Shown: piece by piece, positions 7,105-16,091 of the stretch
How the letters are laid out: each line of letters opens with the position of its first letter
Position numbering within the stretch: position 1 is the stretch's first letter
Virus record (IMG/VR): IMGVR_UViG_3300035180_000246
Coordinates: 1 to 64,000 of that record
DNA from: a virus
Reading direction: 5' to 3' (one strand)
Length of the DNA: 64,000 nt
The notes under the pieces: generated by a model
What the model saw: only the letters and a program-made list of their open reading frames with translations
Database searches by the model: none
Told to the model about the DNA's origin: nothing
Program-made: the position numbers and the translations under genes

Positions 7105-9671
7105 AAATTTTCCAAGAAATCTGTTATATATTCAATCGAAGCATTGTTAGGAATAGTCTTACCATTAGCCCATGTAGTGCCAATATCTAACTCTGCGCCT
7201 AATAGTACTTCTGTACTTTGGATTGCGGGATCTTCTTGCCAACTCATAACCTCAATAAGGTTCTGGTTAAGCCAGTAGATAGTCTCAGGATCTTTCTTAA
7301 CAATAAAGTAAGCTGCATCGTGAATACAGTTAGACATTAGAATCTCATTGGTTAAGTTATCTCTACGTAAACGTTGATCTAACTCAATGAGTGCTCTATT
7401 TAATAACATGCCATAAGACTGACTTTCAGCATTGTTAATAGTCCTACCTTCAGCAGCAGCTAATGCAGGTAAGTTCTTTACATTCATTACTGTGTTTTTG
7501 AGAATAGGAGTTCTTAAACGTAAACCAAAGGCTAGATCTGTGTATCCTTTGCGTGAAGCTTGTAGATTTACATAAGCAGCATGGTTGTTAGATACCTCGT
7601 ACATACGATGATACCTAGCTTCGGTACTTTCAGCTTCTTCTCTACTAAAACCTAGGTTCTTTACTAAAGTTTTCCAGCTACCACCATATTGCAAGGCAAA
7701 GGTTGGAGACTTACTTCTAGAGCGTAAAGACTTATACTTTTCAGCAATAGCGTTAATACTCTCTGGATCTGTTGGATCAATACCTTCCATCTGATCACCA
7801 TAATAGGTATAGGCATTTAAGCTATGAGAATCATAACCTTCAGCAAATACTTTAATCTTATTTGGATCAGCTGTAAGTAATGCATTAATCTTAGCTTCTA
7901 AAGCTGCAAAGTCTGCATATACAAATAAATAACCTTCTGGAGCTACAAAGCATTCTTTTACAGGTTTACCCCATGCAGAGTTGCTAGGTAAGTTTTGAAG
8001 GTTAGGTTCTCCACTACTGTATCTACCTGAGACAGTTCCTGTAGACTTGAGGTTACCATTAAGCCAAACAGTACCATTAAACTCTGTAGGAGACTTCCTA
8101 GTAAACGCATACGATTCAAATGCACTAATGAACGTATTCATGATAGTACTTGTCTCAGATACACCAATAATACTATCTAATAGATGTATATGAGGTTGCG
8201 CTAACTCATGGTCCTTGAGACGCTTAATTACTTTAGATGAGGTACTAGGAGCACCTGACTTAGTAGTATCAATTACAGGAAGTTTTAGTACGTCATAAAG
8301 CAGTACACTCAGTTGATCACCTGAATTAGGGTTAAATGGTTCATTAAACTCAGATAAAGGTCTGATTTTCTTTTTGAGTTTAGAATTTGCTTTACTCCAT
8401 CTAGCTACGTTATTTATGTGTCTAGCGTGCTTAACATAAGTGTTATTAGTGATTTGAGATGCATATCTAAGATTAAGTAAAAGAAGTTTACTCTTAGTCT
8501 TAGCTACTTGTTGCATATTCATTGGTAAACCTACAAGCATCATCTTTAATGATACTCTAAGAGTAGGGATAGCCATAGAATAGTAAAAATCTATCTGATT
8601 ATCATTCACCATCACAGGATAGTACTTGTTATAAACATACCAAGTAGCTAGACAGTCTGTTAGGTTATATTCCAACAAGTTTGCTTTATCTACTAAGCGA
8701 ATGTCTTTAACATCTTCTGCGTAATCACCTACATAGTCATATGCAAGCTCTTTTAGACCTATAGGAGCATCTGCAGTAGAGTTGGTAGCTAGGAATGCCA
8801 CAATCATTGAATCATGTATGTCGCTAAAGATCTCAAGACCTTTTTCTAAACCTTCCCAGTCTGCATCATGTTCCATGTACAATTGATAGATTAAAATCTT
8901 TGCATCGAATAGAGCATTATGAAAGATAAGCTTACCTTGGTAGGTATCAAAGAAGTCTTTTAACATACCTCTAATAATATGATTCTCTTGCATAGACTTT
9001 AAACAGTCTACTTCAAAAGCTATACCACTATGTAAGTCCCATGCAAATGCAATAGTACCAATACCTGCCTTCTCAAAGCGTAATGAGAAAGTCTCAATAT
9101 CACATGTGAGCATAGGTTGTAAGTGCAATCTTTGAAGTTGTGTGTATACATCGAGAAGGTTACTCGGGTAGTTACTACTCTGAATCACTTTATGATTGAA
9201 GTTACTTCCTTGGTTTGATAATACTAAACCAGTATAAGTAACTAGAGAACGTTCTAGATCAATAATAGCACTATCATTATGATAGATAACACCATAGTTC
9301 ATAGACAGAACTACATTCATATCCTTGTAGGGATAGATACTACATTTATGTACATATCCTCTAGCTGTAGTAGTCTTTTGGATTCCTGTTAAGAACTTAA
9401 AGTAGTTACTATCAGCAACAATGATGTGTTGGATACCCATAAAGTTAAGCATCTTTAAAAGATCTACTGCGTAAGCTTTACCGTCTTTAGCACTCACTTT
9501 ACCGTTAGTGTAAGCTAACTCGAATGCAATTATAGTCTTTGGATCAATACCTAATTTAGCTAAAGGCTTGATGTAGAAGTACTCTAACTGCTGCTTAATC
9601 ATGTTATCTGACTTGATTAAAATAGCGGTAGTGATACCTGACGTATCAACATCAAATGTTATCTGTTTCAT
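7101..9671 (-). CDS. Family A DNA polymerase with 3'-5' exonuclease
   Basis: An 856-residue replicative polymerase. The proofreading domain is intact: CDIETFSLRF near 188 (Exo I Asp-x-Glu), IFHNALFDAK near 250 (Exo II) and YNLTDCLATWY near 338 (Exo III). Polymerase motifs follow: A, YADFAALEAKI near 585; B, RSRSKSPTFALQYGG near 650; C, NCIHDAAYF near 787. Length matches N4 gp39 (about 870). The first ~180 residues resemble no domain I know. It ends in a 4-nt overlap with the nuclease gene. Confidence 0.95.
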   Translation of the reverse strand: MKQITFDVDTSGITTAILIKSDNMIKQQLEYFYIKPLAKLGIDPKTIIAFELAYTNGKVSAKDGKAYAVDLLKMLNFMGIQHIIVADSNYFKFLTGIQKTTTARGYVHKCSIYPYKDMNVVLSMNYGVIYHNDSAIIDLERSLVTYTGLVLSNQGSNFNHKVIQSSNYPSNLLDVYTQLQRLHLQPMLTCDIETFSLRFEKAGIGTIAFAWDLHSGIAFEVDCLKSMQENHIIRGMLKDFFDTYQGKLIFHNALFDAKILIYQLYMEHDADWEGLEKGLEIFSDIHDSMIVAFLATNSTADAPIGLKELAYDYVGDYAEDVKDIRLVDKANLLEYNLTDCLATWYVYNKYYPVMVNDNQIDFYYSMAIPTLRVSLKMMLVGLPMNMQQVAKTKSKLLLLNLRYASQITNNTYVKHARHINNVARWSKANSKLKKKIRPLSEFNEPFNPNSGDQLSVLLYDVLKLPVIDTTKSGAPSTSSKVIKRLKDHELAQPHIHLLDSIIGVSETSTIMNTFISAFESYAFTRKSPTEFNGTVWLNGNLKSTGTVSGRYSSGEPNLQNLPSNSAWGKPVKECFVAPEGYLFVYADFAALEAKINALLTADPNKIKVFAEGYDSHSLNAYTYYGDQMEGIDPTDPESINAIAEKYKSLRSRSKSPTFALQYGGSWKTLVKNLGFSREEAESTEARYHRMYEVSNNHAAYVNLQASRKGYTDLAFGLRLRTPILKNTVMNVKNLPALAAAEGRTINNAESQSYGMLLNRALIELDQRLRRDNLTNEILMSNCIHDAAYFIVKKDPETIYWLNQNLIEVMSWQEDPAIQSTEVLLGAELDIGTTWANGKTIPNNASIEYITDFLENL

Positions 9672-9710
9672 AGCATACCTTAGATCTGTTTATGGTTATT
9701 AATTCAATTA

Positions 9711-9786
9711 TGGTGCGCTTGGAGGGAATCGAACCCCCAATCGACGGAGTAGAAATCCGTTGCAGTATCCGTTATGCTACAAGCGC
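9711..9786 (-). tRNA. tRNA-Arg (anticodon TCT)
   Basis: A 76-nt cloverleaf: acceptor GCGCTTG/CAAGCGC with discriminator A and encoded CCA, anticodon stem ACGGA/TCCGT with loop TTTCTAC, T arm GGGGG-TTCGATT-CCCTC. Anticodon TCT (9753-9751) reads AGA. The late + strand genes use AGA heavily for arginine (for example the small terminase gene), so this tRNA probably supplements a host pool that is poor in AGA decoding. Confidence 0.95.
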
Positions 9787-9801
9787 ATCATAATTAAATT
9801 G

Positions 9802-9904
9802 TGGAGGTAATTGGATTTGCACCAATATGTCTAGACCCGATATACGTTCCATATAGTACTGCGTGTCTCTTGGGACAAGATGCTTTACATTAAGCGATAC
9901 CCCC
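9802..9904 (-). ncRNA. Degenerate tRNA-like RNA without a normal anticodon loop
   Basis: Fifteen nt upstream of tRNA-Arg on the same strand is a 103-nt element that keeps tRNA landmarks: acceptor GGGGGTA/TACCTCC plus A-C-A, a D-like arm GCTT-AATGTA-AAGC, and a T-like arm ATTGG-TGCAAAT-CCAAT. The D loop lacks the G-G pair, the T loop has G for T at position 55, and the anticodon position is a 5-bp stem TCTTG/CAAGA with only three loop bases. A ~40-nt variable region with a small AT hairpin follows. It may be a decayed tRNA or a tRNA mimic; it is unlikely to decode. Confidence 0.45.
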
Positions 9905-9986
9905 GTAGGTAAGCTAGTTTGAGAAACCTAAACTAGCAAACGGTTATAGCAAAGCTATTTAACCCATAGCTGGGGGTACTAATAGA
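9905..9986 (-). other. Structured spacer downstream of nrdA
   Basis: No gene is seen. On the - strand, AGCTAT-(7)-ATAGCT is a perfect hairpin, overlapping an alternative GGTTA.TAGC-AAA-GCTA.TTTAACC pairing, and CTAGTTT-(9)-AAACTAG is a third stem. No T run follows, so these are not standard terminators. They may protect the nrdA mRNA end or guide processing of the tRNA cluster behind it. Confidence 0.4.
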
Positions 9987-12221
9987 TTACAATTTACATG
10001 CTCCACCAGCACAACCATCATCACTATCTTGGTTATTACCGTCACGAGTGTTATGGTAATAGAGGGCTTTGATACCTAGCTTGTAAGTAGTAATTAAATC
10101 ACGAATCAAGATGTTCATGGGAACTTTTTCCCCTTCAAACCGCATCGGATCATAGTTAGTATTAGCAGATACCGATTGATCGATAAATTTCTGCATAATA
10201 GCAACAATCTCCAAATAGCCTGTATTATCAGGAATATCCCATAAAAGCTCATAGTTAACAGTACCTACATCTGGAACTACTTGATTGTATGTACCAGACT
10301 TACTCGCTTTAACGGATACAAGACCTCTAGGAGGTTCTATACCGTTAGTTGAGTTAGTTACTGCAGAACTAGTCTCACAAGGCATCTGAGCAGTTACAGT
10401 AGAGTTACGTAAACCGTGAGTTGCAATATTCCTACGTAACAGCTCCCAATCCAATAAAAGTTCTTGTGTATGGACAGTATCTACATCTTTCTTGTAACGG
10501 TCAATAGGTAGAACGTTTTGCGAATATGATGTATTCCGATAGTATTCACAAGCACCTACTTCAAAAGCTAATGTATTACTAGCATCTAAAAGATAGTATT
10601 GGAGTGCTTCCATAGTTCTATGGACTAAGTTGTTAGCAGAACCGTTGGAATAGTAAACACCATTCTTTGCTAGATAGTAAGCAAAGTTAGTTACACCAAT
10701 ACCAAGTGATCTACGAGATTTAGCTTTTAAAGCCGCTTCTTCAGGATAATCTTGATAGTCTAATAGTGCATCTAAACCTCTAACTAGTAAGTCAGATAAG
10801 TGTGCTAATTCATGCAACTCATCAATAGCACCTAAATTAATAGCTGCTAATGTGCATAGAGCAATCTCTTCATCTTCTGTACCCATCGGTTTAGTAGGTA
10901 AAGTGATTTCCATACACAGATTGGATTGCTTAATTGGATCTACTTCAGCAATAAATGCACTGTTAGTATTGCAGTGATCTACGTTCTGAATATAGATACG
11001 TCCTGTCTGAGCACGTTCTTGCATAAGAGCAGCAAATAAAGCAGAAGCTTTAATTACATCTTTACGAATAGAAGTATCATGCTCATACTGAACATATAGA
11101 CGTTCAAACTCATCTTGGTCTTGGAAGAAAGCATCGTACAATCCAGGCACATCACTAGGACTAAATAAAGTAATAACACCATTTGTTAACAAACGTTGAT
11201 ACATAAGCTTATTTAGTTGCACACCATAGTCACTACCTCGAATACGCGTCTCTTCAGTACCTCTGTTATTTTTAAGTACTAACAGATCCATAATATCTAA
11301 TCGCCACAGTGGGTAGAACATAGTAGCACTACCTCCACGAATAGCTCCCTGTGAACAGCTTTTAACAGCTGAATGGAAGTGTTTCATGAATGGAATTACG
11401 CCAGTATGTCTAGCATCTCCATTACGGATCTTAGAACCTTCAGTACGAATACGTCCTACGTTAAGACCAATACCTGCCTTTTGAGAAATGTAGTTAATAA
11501 CGGCTGCTGCTGTAGCATTAATTGATTTCAGAGAATCATCCGATTCAATTAATACACATGAACTAAACTGACGTGTAGGAGTTCTTAAACCTCCCATAAT
11601 CGGTGTAGGTAAGCTAATCTTATGAAGTGATACTGCATCATAGAAAGCTTTAACATACATCATTCTAATAACTTTAGAGTACTTACCAAACAATGTTGCA
11701 GCAATCATCATATAAGCTGCTTGTGGAGTCTCATAATGTTGACCTGTAACACGATCTTGTACTAGATACTTAGTAAGTAGTTGGATTGTTGCAGCATAGC
11801 TGAATAAGAAATCTCGATCATAATCAATATGATCGGCTAACTCATTAAGCTCATCTGTAGAATACAATTCTAATACTTCTGGATCATACTTACCTAGATT
11901 AACGTTAGTTTTAACTACATCAGTAAAGTAAGTTGGGTTATTGCTGTTATGTACACGCTTTCTTAAAGCCATCATAGCAAGCTTAGCTGCCATATACTGA
12001 TAGTCAGGCTCATGAACACTAATAAGATCAGCAGCTGACTTAATAAGTAACTCATGAATGCTATCAGTACTGACACCATCAGCAAGCTGGATATGTGCTT
12101 TTAGAGCAACTTCGGATACAGATACATCTAATCCTTCTGCTGCCCATGAAAGTACATTTTCGATCTTCTTGATATCCAGTGGTTCTGATTCACCATTTCT
12201 TTTTAATACATTAATTATCAC
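9987..12221 (-). CDS. nrdA: Class I ribonucleotide reductase, large (alpha) subunit
   Basis: Reduces ribonucleoside diphosphates to deoxy forms with NrdB. The N-terminus (MIINVLKRNGESEPLDIKKI) is an ATP-cone allosteric domain. The active site is intact: FSSCVLIE (first redox Cys), NLCMEIT (catalytic Cys and Glu), MPCETSSAV (second redox Cys), and the mobile C-terminal pair CAGGAC that accepts electrons from thioredoxin or glutaredoxin. Length 744 is close to E. coli NrdA (761). It overlaps the end of nrdB by 4 nt, so nrdB-nrdA are translated together, in the order opposite to that of E. coli. Confidence 0.97.
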   Translation of the reverse strand: MIINVLKRNGESEPLDIKKIENVLSWAAEGLDVSVSEVALKAHIQLADGVSTDSIHELLIKSAADLISVHEPDYQYMAAKLAMMALRKRVHNSNNPTYFTDVVKTNVNLGKYDPEVLELYSTDELNELADHIDYDRDFLFSYAATIQLLTKYLVQDRVTGQHYETPQAAYMMIAATLFGKYSKVIRMMYVKAFYDAVSLHKISLPTPIMGGLRTPTRQFSSCVLIESDDSLKSINATAAAVINYISQKAGIGLNVGRIRTEGSKIRNGDARHTGVIPFMKHFHSAVKSCSQGAIRGGSATMFYPLWRLDIMDLLVLKNNRGTEETRIRGSDYGVQLNKLMYQRLLTNGVITLFSPSDVPGLYDAFFQDQDEFERLYVQYEHDTSIRKDVIKASALFAALMQERAQTGRIYIQNVDHCNTNSAFIAEVDPIKQSNLCMEITLPTKPMGTEDEEIALCTLAAINLGAIDELHELAHLSDLLVRGLDALLDYQDYPEEAALKAKSRRSLGIGVTNFAYYLAKNGVYYSNGSANNLVHRTMEALQYYLLDASNTLAFEVGACEYYRNTSYSQNVLPIDRYKKDVDTVHTQELLLDWELLRRNIATHGLRNSTVTAQMPCETSSAVTNSTNGIEPPRGLVSVKASKSGTYNQVVPDVGTVNYELLWDIPDNTGYLEIVAIMQKFIDQSVSANTNYDPMRFEGEKVPMNILIRDLITTYKLGIKALYYHNTRDGNNQDSDDGCAGGACKL

Positions 12222-13306
12222 AAACTCATACCTCCAAATAAAGAACTGTCGATTGTACTATCAACTGCACCTGTAAGGTAAGAGCTGATTTCTGTCTCTT
12301 GAGGAGCTACTTGTACTGTATCTGAATTTAAGTATTTGTTAATCCAGGGGATTGGATTCTTTTTCTTATCTCCAGAATAGTTTGTAACTACTCCGATAGC
12401 TTTCATACGGATGTCAGCTATATAACGGATATATTGTGTAAGAATTTCTGCATTAAGACCAAGAACTGGACCTCTACTAAACAAGTATTCAGCCCAAGCT
12501 GTTTCCTGCTTAATTACAGCGTCCATAGTTGTTTTAATCCAAGTAGAGTTACCATTTGCTACACTAGCCCACAACTCTCCTTCAGAGCCATTTGCAAGCG
12601 TTGTAAGGATATGCTGAACTGCACTCATATGAAGACTTTCGTCTCTAGCAATAAGAGTGATGATCTTAGAGTTACCTTCCATCAGAGATCTTTCATTGAA
12701 ACTAAATGAGCAGGCAAATGATACATAGAATCTAACTGATTCAAGTGCATACACACTGAACAAAGTTCTATATATTTGTGACATACATCTAATTGGACCA
12801 ATCTCAGGTGTTTGATTCATTTTAATTAATAAATCGTACTCTTCCCCAACACTAGCAGCTCTTTCTAAAATCTCCTCAATAGAGGTAATCTGATCAAGTA
12901 CTTCACTAGGATTAGGGTACACATTACGGATAATGTGGGTGTAACTCCTACTATGGATAGTTTCACTAAATGCCCATGTTTCAATCCAAGTCTCTAATTC
13001 AGGTAAACTAACGATAGGTAGAAATGCTAAATTAGGACTACGACCTTGTACCGAATCTAAGAGGATTTGGTACTTTAGATTGCTAGTAAACATATGCTGT
13101 TCAGCTTCTGTAAGCTTATTGAAGTCATGCTTATCTTTAGTCAGATCAATCTCTTCTGGTCTCCAAAAGAAGCTTAATTGACGTTCTGTAAACTTATCAA
13201 TCCAAGGATATTTCATGTCATCATATCGAGCTACATCTACACCTTCACCTAGAAACATTGGCTGCTCTAGGTGGGATACTGCTGTCGGTCTAAATACACT
13301 CATCAT
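12218..13306 (-). CDS. nrdB: Class I ribonucleotide reductase, small (beta) subunit
   Basis: Holds the di-iron/tyrosyl radical used by NrdA. Very like E. coli NrdB: QLSFFWRPEE near the start, YQILLDSVQGRSPN (first Asp ligand), ETWAFSETIHSRSYTHII (Glu and His ligands and the radical Tyr), RFYVSFACSF, and MEGNSKIITLIARDESLHMS (Glu and His ligands). The C-terminus NPIPWINKYL ... VQVAPQETEISSYL is also conserved. The start is put at the ATG at 13306, which overlaps the DUF3310 stop as ATGA; a GTG at 13312 is the only nearby alternative. Confidence 0.97.
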   Translation of the reverse strand: MMSVFRPTAVSHLEQPMFLGEGVDVARYDDMKYPWIDKFTERQLSFFWRPEEIDLTKDKHDFNKLTEAEQHMFTSNLKYQILLDSVQGRSPNLAFLPIVSLPELETWIETWAFSETIHSRSYTHIIRNVYPNPSEVLDQITSIEEILERAASVGEEYDLLIKMNQTPEIGPIRCMSQIYRTLFSVYALESVRFYVSFACSFSFNERSLMEGNSKIITLIARDESLHMSAVQHILTTLANGSEGELWASVANGNSTWIKTTMDAVIKQETAWAEYLFSRGPVLGLNAEILTQYIRYIADIRMKAIGVVTNYSGDKKKNPIPWINKYLNSDTVQVAPQETEISSYLTGAVDSTIDSSLFGGMSL

Positions 13307-13554
13307 GCCCACTCATCTGCATTGTGTTTTTGTATGTTAGAAGCTTTAGTTTGCTCTAACTCAATCAACAGTTGCACATAGTGGATGATCTTGTGTAAGT
13401 CTTGTGTACCATTCTTATTACGCCATCGAGTAATATACTTAATAACATTCCCTTCAATATAAGGGATATTATTAGCAGTAATATACTCTACAGGCTGAAT
13501 AACTAGATTTTTGTAGTGATCTCCACCTACTTGGTTACTGAATGCTGTTGTCAT
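13303..13554 (-). CDS. DUF3310-family protein (T7 gp1.7-like nucleotide kinase family)
   Basis: The 83 residues match the DUF3310 pattern closely: VGGDHYKNLVIQPVEYI, YIEGNVIKYITRWRNKNG and DLHKIIHYVQLLIELEQ. T7 gp1.7, which carries this domain, phosphorylates dTMP/dGMP in vitro. Its position among dNTP-synthesis genes, overlapping nrdB and the MazG-like gene, fits a role in nucleotide supply. Confidence 0.85.
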   Translation of the reverse strand: MTTAFSNQVGGDHYKNLVIQPVEYITANNIPYIEGNVIKYITRWRNKNGTQDLHKIIHYVQLLIELEQTKASNIQKHNADEWA

Positions 13555-14158
13555 TATTTGTATCCTTTAAAGCAAGACTGAAATCAGGTCCACGATAGTT
13601 AGTTACAGATTTAAGAATCTTACCTTTATGGTAAGTTTTACCGTTAATATCAGTACAATCTCTAGTAACTTTAACAAACCATAGACCTGATTTTGTATCG
13701 AATAGTGCTTCTGTTTTAATGTTTAGAGTAGCATAGTGAGCTACAGTATTAGATGCTTCAGTCATATCTTTATCAAATTTACTTAGATTTGATTCAACCA
13801 CTACATCTAAACAGTACTCGATGATATCTTGTGTAGTATCTACCAATGAGATTAGACCTTGTAAAGTGAAAAAAGCTTTCGTAGGGATACTTACATCTTG
13901 TAAGTGAGCTTTTAATAAGATTATTGTGACATACACAAATACACAGTCACCAATGCCGTCTAAAATTTCAACCTGATTGTGGGATACACAAGCAGAATAT
14001 AATTCTTCAACTTCTTCATCAAGCTGTCTGTACTGATTCTGTAATGCTTCTTCAGGATGATCATACATACCCGTAATCCGCATAAAAGTGTCAATTCTAT
14101 CCTCATCCTGTGCGTAATCAAAATCCGTAGTATTTTCTAGTTGTGGTTCGTGTGCCAT
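13535..14158 (-). CDS. MazG-like nucleotide pyrophosphohydrolase domain protein
   Basis: Residues about 25-100 show the all-alpha NTP pyrophosphohydrolase layout: RQLDEEVEELYSAC gives the E-E-x-x-E metal site and ILDGIGDCVFVYVTI the following Asp-rich helix. These enzymes hydrolyse (d)NTPs to monophosphates, as dUTPase or MazG, and are common in phage nucleotide clusters. The C-terminal ~60 residues (KTYHKGKILKSVTNY) look like a separate small beta domain I cannot identify. A good SD, AAAAAGGAAA, precedes the ATG. Substrate unknown. Confidence 0.75.
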   Translation of the reverse strand: MAHEPQLENTTDFDYAQDEDRIDTFMRITGMYDHPEEALQNQYRQLDEEVEELYSACVSHNQVEILDGIGDCVFVYVTIILLKAHLQDVSIPTKAFFTLQGLISLVDTTQDIIEYCLDVVVESNLSKFDKDMTEASNTVAHYATLNIKTEALFDTKSGLWFVKVTRDCTDINGKTYHKGKILKSVTNYRGPDFSLALKDTNNDNSIQ

Positions 14159-14173
14159 AAGCAGTTTCCTTTT

Positions 14174-15145
14174 TTAACAGTTGGTATAATCAAAGTTTTG
14201 TAAATATAGCTCAGCATATCGTTTATCAGTACTAAGAATATCGTGAATGTCGTTAGCTACATCTTGGATTTCAAGTTGAGCATGGGAATCTGTGCGGCTA
14301 ATTATCAATTTAGCCCAAGAAGCGATAGACCCAGTAAAGATAATACTAGTCTCCATAGCTTGAGGTAATACAAATCTGGCTTGCTCAGGTGCTACACCAT
14401 CAGCAATCATGTTATCATACAAAGCTAAATCTTCTTTATAGCTATACTGCATAGCATTGATCCACATAGTACTATTAGGATGCTCTCCAGCACTACCTTG
14501 TTTAACACTACCTTCTGGTTTAGAACGTAGCGAATCAAATAGATGTACTGTAGGACTAGCAGATACATATCTACGACTAATCTCATTAGTATCAAACATG
14601 CGGTGTGTAAATAGTTGTCGAGCTACAGGAATAGCACATGTAATACGTAAGCTTACATCTACCATTTCAGCTGTTAAAGATGAACTAGAATTAGGAATAT
14701 ATCTTTCACGCTGTGCTGGCAAAACCAAATCCGCATTATAAGTTAACTTATAAGCTTCATTTACATATTTCAAAGTACTCATATCTAAGAGTAATTTAGC
14801 AATACGATTACTGGCGAGATTGTTTAGTTGTCCTGATTGGATTAAACGAACCCATCCGTAATAAGAGGTACGAAACAGTAATGTCTGTTCTGCTTTAGAA
14901 TAATCCCATACAGCTCCTCTTAACAATGTTGGATCTGTGATAACTTTAAAGTCGATATCATTTTCATTAAGTAAGAATGTAAGCCTTACGTGGAAGAATG
15001 GACTAATGTGTTTATTAGTAGCAAGATATTTAATCAATCCTGCATCTCGTTCTTGAGGTTCTGTGCTCCACTTATCGAAACTAACTCTAGCTACATTTGC
15101 GATAAATGTATCATCTTGAGTATTTTCAAGTAATTCTACTTTCAT
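14174..15145 (-). CDS. thyX: Flavin-dependent thymidylate synthase ThyX
   Basis: Makes dTMP from dUMP using methylene-THF and FAD, completing the pathway from the dCMP deaminase. The segment RQLFTHRMFDTNEISRRY matches the ThyX signature, usually RHR-x7-S; here the first Arg is Thr, leaving T-H-R-x7-S. Other family segments are ARVSFDKWS near residue 20, HISPFFHVRLTF near 51 and QARFVLPQAMETSIIFTGS in the C-terminal half. The 323-residue length is longer than typical ThyX (about 230). No ThyA is seen. Confidence 0.9.
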   Translation of the reverse strand: MKVELLENTQDDTFIANVARVSFDKWSTEPQERDAGLIKYLATNKHISPFFHVRLTFLLNENDIDFKVITDPTLLRGAVWDYSKAEQTLLFRTSYYGWVRLIQSGQLNNLASNRIAKLLLDMSTLKYVNEAYKLTYNADLVLPAQRERYIPNSSSSLTAEMVDVSLRITCAIPVARQLFTHRMFDTNEISRRYVSASPTVHLFDSLRSKPEGSVKQGSAGEHPNSTMWINAMQYSYKEDLALYDNMIADGVAPEQARFVLPQAMETSIIFTGSIASWAKLIISRTDSHAQLEIQDVANDIHDILSTDKRYAELYLQNFDYTNC

Positions 15146-15903
15146 TTATTTTCCTTTAGTCTGTTAGCTCTGTATTGTTCAAGTTCTTCGTATGTATCAA
15201 AGTACGTATTAATGTGAGCACGATCATCACCAATAGATTTTAGATAGTGTGCTACAAGTTTTTTAAAGTCTGATGCTTCTAGTAATCTAGTTAACCTTAC
15301 ATCTATAATAGTGTTATCAAGATAAGCTTGTATGTCTGAAATGTAAGCAATCACACTATGATTACTAGTACTAGGATTTAACCTCTTATTATTACTACGC
15401 ATAGATACCAATTCTTGCATATTATTTTTAATCCAAGAATTGACATATTTGATGTCAATAACAGTATGTACCCATTTGTGTTCCAAAGGTGTTAGTAAAT
15501 TGCCTGAAATATCCCAAGTCATGTTTCCAGATCTGAGGTTTAAAGCAATATACGTTTTTGTTACATAATCTTTTTGTGTAACTGGATTTACGAATATAAG
15601 TCTGATAATTTTTTCGTTATTAAAACTGGCAATGTATTCAATACCCGCTGGAATATGGATAATATCTAATACACTTGGAAAATAGTTTTTAACTAGTGTA
15701 AAGGAATCCTGCGTAGAAATTGATACTAAACAGTCTCTGTAGTACTGTTTAATTAAGTCTGTATCTCTACTGTACTTAAATACACATCTGTCTTTTACAG
15801 TACTTGTTGTAGAAACCATCTCAGATACGTTTATACGATCCATAATACTATTATTATAGTTATTCAAATAACTTTCAAATGTATTTGTTATTTTTAATTG
15901 CAT
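15142..15903 (-). CDS. Hypothetical protein, 253 aa
   Basis: Not recognised. It has a mixed alpha/beta look with an N-terminal LKITNTFESYLNNYNNSIMD and several Lys/Arg-rich segments near the C-terminus. Its mRNA leader contains AATCTTAA followed by AGGAATC, as in several other - strand genes of this phage. It overlaps thyX by 4 nt and is probably made with the nucleotide enzymes. Confidence 0.6.
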   Translation of the reverse strand: MQLKITNTFESYLNNYNNSIMDRINVSEMVSTTSTVKDRCVFKYSRDTDLIKQYYRDCLVSISTQDSFTLVKNYFPSVLDIIHIPAGIEYIASFNNEKIIRLIFVNPVTQKDYVTKTYIALNLRSGNMTWDISGNLLTPLEHKWVHTVIDIKYVNSWIKNNMQELVSMRSNNKRLNPSTSNHSVIAYISDIQAYLDNTIIDVRLTRLLEASDFKKLVAHYLKSIGDDRAHINTYFDTYEELEQYRANRLKENK

Positions 15904-15953
15904 GTTTTGATTCCTGTTTATTAAGATTTATTTTAGAAATGATACTAACTGTT

Positions 15954-16091
15954 TTAAGAGAGTTTTCCTAAAACAAAACCGATTACTAATGCCAATGTAA
16001 TTGTAATTCTGTTAAAGACTATAGCCTGTTTTAGTTGGTTTTCTAAGTTAACTACTTTTTGTTTAAGAGTTGTTCTGGTTGCTCTGTACAT
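15954..16091 (-). CDS. Small single-pass membrane protein, 45 aa
   Basis: A short frame in an alternative register overlapping the 3' end of the zinc-ribbon gene. It begins MYRATRTTLKQKVVNLENQL, a basic, coiled-coil-like head, and continues into a hydrophobic helix ITITLALVIGFVLGKLS. An AAGGAAG ribosome site lies 8 nt before the ATG. The stop fills what would otherwise be an empty spacer. Charge pattern suggests a cytoplasmic N-terminus. Function unknown. Confidence 0.5.
   Translation of the reverse strand: MYRATRTTLKQKVVNLENQLKQAIVFNRITITLALVIGFVLGKLS

Noticed and set aside
9802-9904. Reading the tRNA-like element as a normal tRNA-Asp or tRNA-Gly
   Set aside because: No register gives a 7-nt loop with T33 and a paired 5-bp stem; the D loop lacks G-G and the length is 103 nt.
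12058-12709. Rightward frames inside nrdA and nrdB
   Set aside because: Antisense to highly conserved enzymes, no ribosome site, composition unlike real genes.
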